DNA from: Parasitella parasitica
Taxonomy: Eukaryota; Mucoromycota; Mucoromycetes; Mucorales; Mucoraceae
NCBI GenBank assembly: GCA_025201805.1
Contig: MU619250.1
Coordinates: 150,390 to 214,389, forward strand
Reading direction: 5' to 3'
Length of the DNA: 64,000 nucleotides
Shown here: in pieces, positions 1 through 13,261 of the stretch
Numbering within the stretch: position 1 is the stretch's first letter
Layout of the letters: every line of letters starts with the position of its first letter
The notes under the pieces: model-generated
Database searches by the model: none
What the model saw: the letters and a program-made list of their open reading frames with translations, nothing else
Told to the model about the DNA's origin: nothing
Program-made: the position numbers and the translations under genes

Positions 1-789
1 TTGGTATCTTTGGCGCTTTTTATCATACCCATAAAGTTGATATTTTTCTCTTTTGGTCTGCTTGTTTATGGGCTCAACACAAGATTTGCCAAATATATCA
101 TCAATGAAATCAAACCATACATGGTTCAATTTGGAAAGAGGAAATCGATGGATTTGGTGGAGTGGTATGTTGATTTGGAAAAGAGACTAGAAATTCAAGA
201 TCAACTGCAAGAAATCTCTGTGTTTGAGAATCAGCGTTGGTGGCCACGACGGGGATACTTGCATGAGGTAAATTTTGAACTTTTGTCTGAGAAAAATGAT
301 GAATTAGTATTAAATTGTGTGTGTGTGTGTGCCTTTAGATGGTAGAAGATGAAAGATCCCCGTGGTCTGATTTCACAGGCTCAGTTTATATGCCAATTAT
401 TACAGAAATACCAGCACCGAAAGGTTATCAGTGGAAGGAAACGAGTGAATGGACGCTAGATACTGTGGGTCCTTGGATCGACACTTATTTGGAAATAGGT
501 ATGTTATTTTGATTCTTAAATAATGTGGTAAAAACTGACATTTTTCCTAAATGCTTCTTATAGAAGTAAGGATTAACGTGATTTAGAAAGAAGGATTATG
601 CAAATTGACTTTTGTTTGTTTGTTACACAGATTGCAGTGAAACCGGATGAGGATGGATGGATCTATAGCGATGATAATTGGAGAATCACAATACCTCAGA
701 TTGAACCTGTTGATTTTGATGACGGTGAGCAGAATAATGAAACTAAAACACGAAGAAGACGATGGGTTAGGGAATATGAAAAAATTTAA
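1..789 (+). CDS. Dysferlin-domain peroxisomal membrane peroxin (Pex23/24/30 family), 5' partial
   Basis: The gene enters from the left edge, so its N-terminus is missing. Visible exons are about 1-267, 339-498 and 638-789, joined by GT-AG introns with consistent phase. The first exon encodes a hydrophobic stretch near residue 10, fitting a membrane hairpin. The aromatic segments ENQRWWPRRGY, ERSPWSDFTG and, at the C-terminus, DGWIYSDDNW followed by TRRRRWVREY are the paired DysFN/DysFC signature. Fungal proteins with this layout are integral peroxisomal or ER-contact membrane proteins that control peroxisome size and number (Pex23, Pex24, Pex28-32). Which paralogue this is cannot be told without the N-terminus. 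A second peroxin, Pex14, lies 5.3 kb away. Confidence 0.75.
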
Positions 790-1585
790 GAGACGTGGTG
801 CTGTTCAATAATGAAGAAACAAACCCCAATGGAATTCTATTATTTGAAATAAAAAAGAACACATCGTATAGTATTTGGTTGGCCAAGATATACTTCGAGC
901 ATATTGAGCAAATATCCAGTCAAAGTTAGCCCAAAGCTCACAAAATCTAAGATAAGGTTATTTCTCACTTTTTGCTTTCGGGCCACAAACTTACAACTTA
1001 TGTTTCGTCTTACACATCTATGTACGTTTTACTGCTGGGGGGGATATCATGAAATAAACGATACCTAATTTTAAAGGACGTTGTCTATAGTGGCAAGTGT
1101 AAAATTTTGCAAGTAGAATCATAAATATTCAAACCTTTCGCGGTTTTTTTTAAACATTCATTGGTACCTACTATGTGCCAACAAAACTTAGAGCCTCAAC
1201 CAACTTTTTGTGTTTTTTCCAAATGCTATATTATCAACAAAAATACAAAGGTATATTTTGACTCAAGCAATTGCTAGCTATAATTAAATTATTTAGTAGG
1301 TTTGCAAGTTCAAGGAAGGATGAGAAAAAAAGTACTTTTTGGCAATTTGTTTTTGGTTAGTTGAGAATTGATGGTTATTGGTAGAGAAAAGGGGCAATTC
1401 TTTTGGATGGATAATTTTGCCTTCGTAACTGTGAAAAAAAAATTGCCCACCATTCAATGTAATTGAGACAAAAATCTCAATCTCCTCTGCTTTAACTCCT
1501 AGTAAAATATGATTTTCCATTGCTAAAAGTGAATTTAATCTTTTTACTTGCAGAATTGGCGGATGATGGTTTGTAACAGAATGAT
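790..1585. other. Intergenic AT-rich DNA
   Basis: No supported gene. The reverse-strand open frame at 1293-1589 has no recognisable family motif and directly follows the recombinase relic, so it may be decayed downstream sequence. Confidence 0.5.
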
Positions 1586-1810
1586 TCAAATGTATTCGCG
1601 TTTTATTCCTTTTTTCATGGCCTCTGTACTCGCCGTTGATCTTATCAAATGAGCCTTGTAATTTGAATGAATTCCTGCTGGTTGCATCACTTGTTTTACC
1701 CAGTTTGATAGTGTAGTTGAACCTATAGAAGTAATCTTGGATGCATCAGATATGCAAACCAGAAATAATGTACGATCAATGAATCTGTATTGACTCAAAT
1801 GGAAACACAC
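1586..1810 (-). pseudogene. Tyrosine recombinase relic (DIRS/Crypton-type C-terminal fragment)
   Basis: Reading the reverse strand gives a 74-residue fragment. Its segments TTLSNWVKQVMQPAGI and YKAHLIRSTASTEAMKKG match the C-terminal catalytic region of eukaryotic tyrosine recombinases: a helix followed by the H-x-x-R core (HLIR) and a short alanine/serine/threonine run. The downstream part with the nucleophilic tyrosine is not present in frame, and no upstream catalytic domain is found. The fragment is therefore a dead remnant, probably of a DIRS-like or Crypton element. Its 5' end abuts the decayed tandem array: the codons for the first residues already resemble the repeat unit. Confidence 0.5.
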
Positions 1811-4800
1811 TGCTAGGATTGAATTGACTGCCTACCTGCTGATATAGTCACTGTAAATAAGTGCATCGCCTATTTTCAATTGAGAAGCAAAGCATGACCC
1901 CAATAGGTAACTTAAAAATATCTTGATATTAATTGATAGCTAATATGCTGTTAGATATGATATAAAAAACCATTTATACACAGCTTCATTTTTGGTTTAA
2001 ATAAATGCTACATAATCTAATCCATCACCTTTTCTCCCGCTGAAAGGCATAATTTGAAATGTTTAGTATCTTTGCAAACTATTGAGCGATAAAGGCAATG
2101 CTGCACTATTTTACAACGTATCCGAGCGCCATGGACTTCTGATTACTTCTCTGAGTTTCCTCTGTTTGGACCCCAAAACCTCAGATTTTCCAAATATTAC
2201 AGCATATGTTCCTATAACAAGTACCAAATTTTGCAGTTGAATTATGTTTAGGTTCCTAAGTAAAGTAATAAAGCACGTTTTGGTACACCTACTGGTACTA
2301 AGCATGTCGTATTCAAGCTTGAATTCGACAAGCTTGGGCCAATTTTGTCTTTTTACGTCAAACTTTGTTCCCCTGTTTCTCAAAAAACTATTATGGCACT
2401 TTGGCTTGAATGATTAATAAAATCTTTTTGAAACCTGATTCTCTACTAGATTTATTATTTTTTAGATAGGTATGCCGAAAAAAATATTTTTTCATATGTT
2501 TTTAGCAGAGGCTTAATTTATTTTCATAACTTTCAGAGCAATAAATACTATTCAACAATACATGATATAGTAATATAATGATAGAGCTGCAGAAATGCTA
2601 CGGGATGGTTTTTGTTTGGTTAAAAAATGTCAATTTTTGAGCGAGATAATGGTGAAAAACAGGATAGTTTTTTTACCCTTTTGAATGGCTTCATTTTGGC
2701 CCTCTAGACATAGGACCGAAAAATTATAAATTTATTTTGCTCGCGACAAGATTTCGATTTTTAGCAGAAAAAATAAAGCCACAGTTGTAAACAAGATATT
2801 GATGTGTAGGTATTGACATGAAGGTTTGTTTGGTCAACTTTATAGAGCTGAATGTGCTCAAAATATGCTTGATTTTACTCAAAAACTATCAAAAAGAGCG
2901 TTTTTTGAATATTTGTAAATTGGTAATAAGGAAAGGTGTTTCTGTAATGTTTTAATTTATATGGTTGGATGCAAAATTTATTTTTTGTTATGAAACACTT
3001 AGTACACATATCCGATATACTTATTGCGTTTATGAGATATCTAGCAATGAATTATGCGAAAAAAGCTCGAAACTGGTTTGGGTCAAATGGAAACATAGTG
3101 CTGAGATTCAATTCACAGCTTCTTTTTTTTTTCACTGTAAATGAGTGCAACACCTATTTTCAATTGAAGAGCAAAGCATGATTCTAATAGTTACCTTGCG
3201 CATGTCTCCATATGAATCAATAGCCGATATACTTCATAAAACGGGCTCAAAAACCTTTTTTGTATACCTTCAATTTTGGATGAACTAATTACCACCAAAT
3301 CTGAAATGTTACCTCCTTCCCCGCTTAAAGGCTTAATTTGCAATCTCTAATAACTTTAGAAACTATTACAAAATAGAGAAATAACCTTTAGCTAAAACCT
3401 GTTTCTTTTGCACTATTCTACAACATATCCAAGTCTTATGAATCTCTGACCATTTTTCAAATTTTGCTATGTTTGGACCCCTCATATTCGATTTTCAGTT
3501 TTCAACTTTGGGTCGATCTTCAGGGTCATTTTTAGTTACGGATTTGAGGTCCAAACTAAGGATACAGGCTAATACTAGTATGATAACTGTACCTCACTAC
3601 GTCTTCCGATTCTCGATATCTATCTTTACTGTTGAGATATTGCCGAACCAGATTTTGCAGATTTTGTAAATTTTACAGCATATGGTCCTATAGCAAGTAC
3701 AAAATTTTGCAACCAATTCATGTCTAATTTTCTAAACAAACTTGTAAAGCACATTTTGGCACATCTATTGATATTAATTATGTGTTGATGAAGTCTGAAT
3801 TCAACAAGCTAGATCCAATTTTCTACTTTTGCACTTCATTTTGCTGACTAATTTCTCAAAAAACCATTAAGACACTTTGTCTTGAGTTATTATTAAAATA
3901 TATTTGGAATACAAATTTCTCCTATATGTGCAATTTTTAGATGCATATGAGGAATTTTTTTTTTTCATATGTTTTTGGCAGAGGCTTGCTTTATTTTTAT
4001 ACTTTTGAGAGAATCAAAGAGGTGTTTAAGATATAAATTTGCGGAAAAAACATAGGGCTATTAAATAGCTATTAAATAGGTTTTTTTTGGTTAAAAAATA
4101 CCAATTTTTGAGCGAGATAATGGAAATCACATATTCAGGTCTTTTCACTTTTGGAAGGGCCCATTTTCGCCCTATAAAGCTAAGGCCCAGAAATCTCAGA
4201 TCGAGTATAGCCGAGACAGGATTTTGATTTTTAGCAGGAATACTAAAGCTACAGTTGTAAAAAAAATATCATTGTTTATGTATTGACATGCTAAATTGAT
4301 TAGAAAAGTTTATAGGGCTAAGCGTGCTCAAAATATGTCTTCTTTTACTCAAAAACTATCAAAAAAGGTGTTTTTTGAATATTTGAAAATTGGTATTTAA
4401 AAAAAGTCTTCTTATAGCCTTTTAATTTATACTGTTAGATGCAGAATTGTTTTAATATTATAAAACACTTAGTATGCATGTAAATATACCTATTACTTTC
4501 TTGAAATATTTAGCAATAAACTATTTCAAAAATTCCTTGATTCTGGTTTGGGTCAAATAAGACACCTCTGAGTTTAAATTTACAGCCTCTTTTCTTGCTG
4601 TAAATAAATGGACCACCTATTTTCAACTGAGGAGCAAAGCATGATCCCAATAGGTAACTTAAAAATATCTTGATATAAATTGATAGCTAATATGCTGTAA
4701 ACTATGAACTTAAAAGCATTATGTATATAATTTCAATATTGGTTGAAATAAATGCTACGCAATCTGAACTATTACCTTTTTCCCTGCTAAAAGGCATAGT

Positions 4801-5060
4801 TTGGAATCTCTGATATGTTTATAAACTATTAAGCGATGGAGACATTAGCTTCAGCTGAAATCTTTTTCTTTTGAACTTTTCTACAACACATCCAATTCTC
4901 ATGCACTTTTGACTGTTTTTCTGTTTGAACCCTAAACCTCATACTCGACTTTCAGTTTTCAACTGTGGGACAATCCTCAAAGCCATTTTTTTAGGTACGG
5001 ATTAGGGGTCCAAGGCAAAGAATTAAATACCATGTATTTATATTTATAAAAAAAAAACAG
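1775..5060. repeat. Decayed tandem array, unit about 1.3-1.5 kb
   Basis: Landmark words recur in the same order. A caa(t/c)tgagaagcaaagcatga-like word starts near 1876, 3160 and 4622, giving spacings of about 1284 and 1462 bp. Each copy continues with a word like 'ttgatagctaatatgctgt' or its decayed form, then a 'tacggatt..ggtcc' box (in copies two and three), a 'catatgtttttagcagaggctt' region near 2497 and 3966, and 'gagcgagataatgg' near 2640 and 4108. The third unit breaks off near 5060. A partial unit precedes 1876. No unit holds a long reading frame. A related copy lies at about 41.9-43.4 kb. Copies have diverged by many substitutions and small indels, so the array is old. Confidence 0.75.
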
Positions 5061-6075
5061 AATACTTCTTTTACGGTATTAATTGTTTAGATAAACAGCA
5101 GATGAAAGCTGTGAATTCTTAAAAAGTTATTTTTTATTGTTTCCATATATTTTGAAATATACATCAGCCATGTACACGTGTATGAGTAATTGTTGCAGTA
5201 AGATCAGTAGCTACCGTATGAGAACGTAAAACCAAGAATGAATGAAGCGATTATTACTTGCGCATACCACTCTGTCACTTTGCAGTAGCTTTTTTGTTTT
5301 TTTTTGGTTTAAATAATAGGCATCATCGCTTTTCAAGTCAATGTGGCAAGGCGATGCTATCTGCTCATTACTTTTGAGCGTCAATTTGGTTCTTATTTCA
5401 GGGCCAACGATCACCTCCAGATTACAGGCTTTGACTTTAATGATGCTGTCACTTACATTCATCGACTTTTCCCTTATTTCTACTAAAACAACTTTTCGAT
5501 CCCTCCTGCTGTCAAAGTCTTGGCTTACGGAGATATTACACTCGTCTTTTTCAGGGCTCCAGCGAGGTTTCCTCATATACAAAGTTTACTTAATAAGTAT
5601 GTGGCAATCTCCAACTTTCAGAATTATGATATATACTATATATATATATATATATAGAATGTAATGAACCATTGAATAAAACGAATACATCATACACCTT
5701 CGTAATCCCCTAAGCTTTTAAAAGCTCACGCTAATAAAGCGAGCTTCAATCAAATGCACAGATCAACTTCAAGAGACACAAAGTTCGGCTCGTTTAACAA
5801 GATTCAGTCTGGTCTGTCAATAACTTTGCTTGGCTATAAAAATTATGCCAACTACTGTTTATATCAACTTAGGTATTTTTTGAATATCAAATCAAGAGTA
5901 TAACATAAGGTCATTATAGAACACGGCGCACATTGAACAACTTTCATATCTACTTGATGTATAAATCTATCCAATCTAGTATGTCGAGAAATTCATTTTA
6001 TCAGAGAAATTGTACAAATACAAAGTAAAAACATAAACCAAATGGAAATAAAAGTAATTAATTATATAGCGAAAA
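5061..6075. other. Intergenic DNA with an unassigned reverse-strand frame
   Basis: The reverse strand at 5211-5582 holds a 123-residue open frame rich in charged residues with no family motif that I recognise. It could be a fragment of a lineage-specific gene, or chance. The stretch around 5638-5656 is a short TA run. Nothing else is supported. Confidence 0.35.
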
Positions 6076-7263
6076 CTAATTGGCAGTGGATGAAGACCCA
6101 GAAGCTTCGGCATTGGTGGATTCAGAGGAGAGTGGTGTGGTATTATTTGCTGAACTTTGAGAACTAGCCATTTGCCAAGCAGGAATTCCTGCACGAGCTC
6201 CGCTATTGTTGATAGTGGCAGAAAGGCGAGATGATAAACCGTCAGTAGGAGACGCAACAGGCGCAGGTGTGGCAGGCGTAGTGGCAGCAGGAACAGGGGT
6301 TGCGGCAGCAGCAGTGGGAGTAGCTGGTTTGCTGGATACTTGATCGAGAACATTAGAAGTAGTACGGCGGCTCACTAAGAGTGACTTGAGAGACTTCATT
6401 TCGTTTTGGAGATCAAGTAAAACTGCATTTTGTGCCTCCTTGTTACGCTCCAAAGTCTAGTCAATCCAAGGTTTTAGCTTAAATACATGAACCGCTTCGA
6501 GCGCCATAGCCTTACCTTGGGAATCAGTTCCTTCAATGTGTCTATATCATCCTTCACATTCTTGAATTCCTCGTCTCTTTGTGAATCACCTTCTTTTAAT
6601 TCCTTAAGAACAGTCTCTAGATTGGTGATGGAATCATCAACCTTCTTTGTTTGAGATGTGACAGTCGTGAGTGCAGTGTTGGTTTGGTCCTTGACTTCTT
6701 TCAACGAATCCTCAACTAGAAGAGACACAGTGTCAACTCTTATTGACATTGCCAATCATTAAATTCTTACCTGCTTGAAATTGAGCATCTAATTTCTCCT
6801 TGTCTTCTTCTAATTCTTTTTGCGTAGGAACCTGGAACCAAGGGCCAAAAAGACGCTATTGAAGTGTGTTTAACGATTCACTCTGACCTTTGTTTGTCCC
6901 TTAAAGTATCGACTTCACTAGTCTTACCTTGGCCAAAGTCCAAACACCATAACCAACACCACCAGCTAATACAGCAGCAATGAAAATATCTCTCCAATCG
7001 TAGGCAGGTCTAGGAGGAAGAGGAGGAGCATGCTGCATCATCGTCCCAGGCTGTTGAACCATAGCGCCCTGAGGCATGTTTGAAGCGGTTGTCGCAGCTG
7101 GCACAGTGGCAGCCTTACCATTTGCACGTGCCATTGCCTCTTCAATTTCTTCTGAAGTCATACCTTTGGATTCCAAGAAGGAAACCTTCTTTGCCAATGG
7201 AGCCGATTGAACCTTTGGATCAGACAAGAAAGAGATGGCCGATGTTATGAGTTCTTCGCGCAT
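6076..7263 (-). CDS. PEX14: Peroxisomal docking-complex protein Pex14
   Basis: Four exons on the reverse strand (7263-6928, 6831-6771, 6715-6516, 6456-6076) give about 325 residues. I chose the start before MREELITSAISFL because this is where the conserved Pex14 N-terminal helix bundle begins. That domain (residues 1-50, with APLAKKVSFLESKGMTSEEI) binds Pex5 WxxxF motifs. A proline-rich linker (PPLPPRPAYDWRD) leads to a single membrane segment at residues about 95-112. A coiled coil of roughly 85 residues follows, then a serine/alanine-rich C-terminal tail. Pex14 docks the cargo receptors Pex5 and Pex7 at the peroxisomal membrane. Domain order and length fit the family. The 5' end lies 789 bp from the divergent MYST acetyltransferase start. 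Confidence 0.9.
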
Positions 7264-8051
7264 GATCAATTCAAAGAAAAATTTCTGTTTGTAAAAGAAC
7301 AAAAGGAAAAAGAAAAATGTCCATTTAAATTGTGGGGACCCATTTCAATAAATGCTTACCAATATTTTCACACATTATTTACACTTAATAGGGTGTTTTG
7401 AATAACCGAATGATGAGAGATATAGATGTTTGCCTCAATGATATAATAAAACATAGCCAGCTTCCATTCGATAACGTCTCCGTGGAGTCTATTGAGCACT
7501 AAATTTGTATGAGTGCAATGCCATATCAAATTTTGGATACTTATTTTATTTTGAGCAAAATTATAGCTATTATGGCATTGCAAAAAGCTTTTCTCCAGAA
7601 AATAAAGTTCACAGTTTACTATAGATTGAGCAACATTATCAATAGGTCTGTCAAACTTGCATCTATTCAATCGCACAATCATAGATTGGTAGTGCCATTC
7701 ATTTCGACTGAGTAAGCTGCCATTATCAAATGAACCTGATCGCAAGTGCGCGGTGATCGCAGTCAATAGACATTTCAAGTGAGGAACGCAGCTTGTTCTT
7801 CATCAGCGTATTGTCACCATCCACAACAAACAGCAGCAGATTCAACATTGGACATCCGCTCGCCAATTTATTATCACAAGTTGAAAAGGTCGAATACTTT
7901 TCTCTTAATTCTTTACGTCTGCTACGACTTGGTGTGTTCACATTGATCATGGCAAAGGGAAAGAGAATTTTAGCTTGTGAAAGTAATGTGGGCGAAATGG
8001 CGCGCGTTTTAATGGGCATTGGTATCTAATTTTTTTTTTCTTTTTTTCAAC
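7264..8051. other. Intergenic region between divergent Pex14 and MYST genes
   Basis: Short frames occur on both strands at 7368-8029, but they overlap each other and show no family motif. I see no RNA gene. Promoters of both flanking genes must lie here. Confidence 0.4.
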
Positions 8052-9395
<1,344 letters not shown>

Positions 9396-9526
9396 ACCTA
9401 TAATGCTCTACACAAAAACAGCTATACTTTTTTTCTATTGGGTAAATCAAAATTTGAGTTTTTTGAGTGTTATTCTACACTTCCATATTTTTGCTTCCTT
9501 CTTTTCGTTTCTCTAAACATTTGACC

Positions 9527-12056
9527 ATGGTCGAAGCTAGTATCACTAGGTATTATACACTGGAGGACAAGGAGTACTATGCTCCTTCTTATTATCCAAG
9601 AAACGACTATAAAAATTATGAATCTGCAAAGACGCCAATAGTTATTGACAATGGTTAGTGAGGACTAGGCCTATACCTCAACTTTATTAACCGCATTTAT
9701 TTGTAGGCTCTAGCCATTGTAGAGCTGGCTGGTCTTCAGAATATGAACCCGCATGTACGTTGGATGCAGTACCCATACACGTAGCCATCTAACATTTAGT
9801 ACAGTGCTCTTTGATAATGTTGTGTCGAAATATAGAGATAGACGACTTAATCAAAGCGTGTTGGCAGTAGGCATGGACGCGCTAGCTGACCCTGCAGCCA
9901 AATCAAACGCTCGCTCACCTTTTGATAACAACATTGTTTGCGATTTTGAAAAAATGGTAACGAATTAGTTTGCACATCGACTGCCAATGACTGACAGCAA
10001 TGGATACAGGAATATATCTTAGATTACATATTCGTAGTACTCGGCATTAACACACCCACTGTCAATCATCCCATCGTTTTAACAGAGCCTCCATGCGTAC
10101 CTCAGTATAGTCGCACTCGTAACGTATAGAATGGTCAATGTGCAATATTTGACATTTAAGCCATTGTATTTTTCTTCCATAGGCATGACTGAACTATTGT
10201 TTGAAGGTTATCAAGTGCCTTCTGTTGCGTACGGTATCGATTCGCTGTTTAGCTACTATGCCAACGGCGGGTCCCAGGATGACGGCGGTATTGTTATAGC
10301 ATCAGGCAACTCTACAACACACATCATTCCTACACTGAGCGGAAAAGGCATCTTGTCGAAGACCAAGCGAATTGCGTATGGAGGCACTCAATCATCCGAA
10401 TACATGCTGAAATTAATGCAACTCAAATATCCAACTTTTCCAACAAAAATGACAAACACGCAGGCTGAAGAGCTTGTTCATCAGCATGCGTTTGTCTCAC
10501 CAGATTACCAAGCAACGCTAAAGAAACTAGAAACGAAAGAGTGCTTTGCTGAAATGGACCGTATTATCCAGTTCCCATACACAGCTCCTGTTGTTGAAGA
10601 GAAGTCTGAAGAAGAATTAGAGAGACAAGCAGCCAAAAGGGAAGAGAATTCAAGGCGATTGCGCGAGGCAGCTGCAAAATCACGCTTAGACAAATTAGTA
10701 GCTCGTGAGCAGCAAATGGAAGCTTTCACCAACTTGAAAAATGCAAAGGGAACCGTAAAAAAGGTCGATTGGGTGGTAAGCTTGACTTGATGGATCAAAA
10801 TCATTTGTATACTCATCAATGCGTCATCTAGGCACAACTAAAGGAGGCCGGGTTTAAGGACGAAGCTGATTTAGACGACACTCTGAAGCAATTAGATAAA
10901 GCCATTCAACGTGCACGCAACAAGGAGCTTGGCATTGAGGAAGTGGAGGAAAAAGAGGCACCTATCACAACGTTAGTGGATATTCCAGACGAACAATTAG
11001 ATGAAATGGAAAAAAAGGAAAAGAGAAAGCAAAAGCTGATGAAGGCTAATTACGATGCACGCCAAAGAGCCAAAAGAGCAAAAGAGGAAGCACGCTTGAA
11101 AGACGAAGAGGCAGCCCGCATTGAGGAACAAAAACGTTGCGATAATCCTGCCGAATGGATAGAAGAAATCAAACAAAAGAGACAATATGTGGTTGATCGT
11201 TTAAAGCAGCGTAAACGGTTGGCTTCTGAATTAGCAGATCGTAGATCCCGTGCCTCGCAGCAGCGTATGAAGTCGATTGCAAATTTAGCAAGTGACGACC
11301 CGAAGAGTAAGCGTAGAAGAAAGGGCAATGACGAAGATACATTTGGTCAAGATGATGATGACTGGGCCATTTACAGAGAAATCAGTAGAGAGGATGAATC
11401 AGATGAAGAGGAGGAGGATATGTCTGAGCTGAATCAATACGAAAGTTTGCTGTTACAATACGATCCTGCGTTCTTGCCAGAGCATTCATATGAAAATATG
11501 TCTTCGCCTACCAATACATTACTACATCTTTTATCAAGAGGCGTTTATCCACCCTACGACCCTACCGATATGGAACAGAGTTATCAGCTGCATGTCAACG
11601 TCGAACGTGCTCGTGTTCCTGAAGTGCTATTTCAACCTAGTATTATTGGACTTGACCAAGCTGGTTTAATCGAAACTGTGAATGATATTGTCAAAACTTT
11701 TGATGGTAGCCAAAGAGAGAATTTAATGAAAGTATGATTTACGATACTTCTTGTCAAAATAGCATACTCAAAAGTCCTTCCTTCTTGTTTTTTAGAATAT
11801 CTTTTTGACGGGTGGCTTCTCTCAATTACCTGGATTATCCGAGAGAATCCATTCATCGTTAAAATCTATATATCCAGCGAATACTAAAATCAAGGTGAAA
11901 AGAGCAAGAGATCCTGTGTTGGATGCTTGGAAAGGTGCTGCCATGTTTGCTCAGGATGAGACCAAGACTCAATATTTTGTCTCGAAACGTGAATACGAAG
12001 AATATGGTTCGGATTATATTAAAGAGCATGGCTTTGGGAACATAGTTCAAAAATAA
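9527..12056 (+). CDS. ARP5: Actin-related protein 5 (INO80 chromatin-remodelling complex)
   Basis: Seven exons (9527-9653, 9707-9754, 9805-9956, 10010-10118, 10183-10775, 10832-11731, 11796-12056) give 729 residues. The actin fold opens with PIVIDNGSSHCRAGW and FDNVVSKYRDR, with LTEPPCVPQYSR and GYQVPSVAYGIDSLF downstream. A long charged, coiled-coil insertion from about residue 320 to 560 separates the actin lobes, as in Arp5. The actin fold resumes in the last exon with GGFSQLPGLSERI and the terminal DPVLDAWKGAAMFA. Arp5 with Ies6 forms a module of INO80 that couples ATP hydrolysis to nucleosome sliding. The insertion and length separate it from conventional actin and from Arp4, Arp6 and Arp8. 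Confidence 0.92.
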
Positions 12057-13261
12057 AGTTATTATTCACATCATATTTTCGAGCCATGCATAAAGTATAT
12101 TTATTTCTTTTGCTTTTTGATAAAATTGATTTGGTACATACCTTTTGTGCACCTTTGGCAGAGAGGTACATCAGATGCTGCCTTATTTACTAAACATTTT
12201 CAAATTGCCATAGTTGCTCCTTGGCTTACTGGTTTAGTTAGTACAAGCTATCTGCAAAAGCAGTTTTATTTTTCATTATTTACCATAAATGTCATATATT
12301 GGCTGATAACTTGTGCTAAAATAACTGTAAAACCGCAATCTAACTTGGAAAACTTAGCATTGACTTGGCATTACATTGATATCCATTTTTTTCATCGATA
12401 TTTATAGAGTTATCAGATGATATCACAAATTTACATGTCAAAATTACGTATAATTGATGATAGGCTGCGGTAAAGAGCAGATCAAAGCCTTTCTTATGCG
12501 CCACCAGATCAGGTATGATCATCGCTACCTGAGCATAACTTTGACTTTCTTTGGGTAATGCGTCTATCAAAAGTCATGTGCAAAAACAGTTGATTTTTTT
12601 ATCATTTATCATAAATATTGATTAAATTGACCGTAAAAACGAGATTTAACTTGGAAAACTTGGCATTGACTTGGTGCTATATCTGAAAAACACATTTGTA
12701 TGTATGACGCTTTTATTGATATTTATTATCATTTGGAACAAAAAGTTTTGATATATACTTAAATACTGGCAAGAGACTTTTTTGATGAAGATCGAAAGAA
12801 AGCCTGTCTTATTCCGTACAATTTTCTAGGCTTCGTGATTACGATCTTCTAAAAAAAAATTGGGAAGCCATGTAATTGAAGAGTTTCAAGCGCTATCCTT
12901 TATTTTTATTTTTTAAGTTTCAGTTCATAAGACAGATGTAGCCTCGCTTGAAGATTTTCAACGTCGACAGGTAATTCTCTCGCATGGAGTCTGCATAATT
13001 AGGACTCAAGGCAATTAATTGACTTTTTTAAGCAGCAAAAAAGTAAGTGTGTGCATTATACGGTACTTGACACATCCAAGGGATTGACCAGAATTTAATG
13101 CAAACGAGGAATATAATAAAGGATACAGTCTTTGGGGGGGGTGTTTTGGTTTTTTTTTGGTAGCTAGGCTCACGCACACTCATAATTTCTCAAATTCGTT
13201 CAACATTTGATAAGCTGAGAGAGTGCAAGCATGCAGTATATGTATATATATGTATAAATGA
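12057..13261. other. Intergenic DNA with a short direct repeat
   Basis: No gene supported. The stretch contains the two-copy repeat described separately and a poly-G/T tract near 13134-13160 just downstream of the convergent Atg13 stop. Confidence 0.45.
12246..12692. repeat. Two diverged direct repeats
   Basis: A segment at about 12246-12380 recurs at about 12572-12692. The shared words are tgcaaaa(g/a)cagtt, a 'atcatttatcataaat'-like block, and finally 'taacttggaaaactt(a/g)gcattgacttgg', which is nearly identical in both copies. No reading frame follows the repeat. It is probably a fragment of a dispersed element. Confidence 0.6.

Noticed and set aside
5638-5656. TA run as a promoter or origin
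   Set aside because: A simple dinucleotide repeat with no gene start in range; similar runs occur at 21140-21160 without function.
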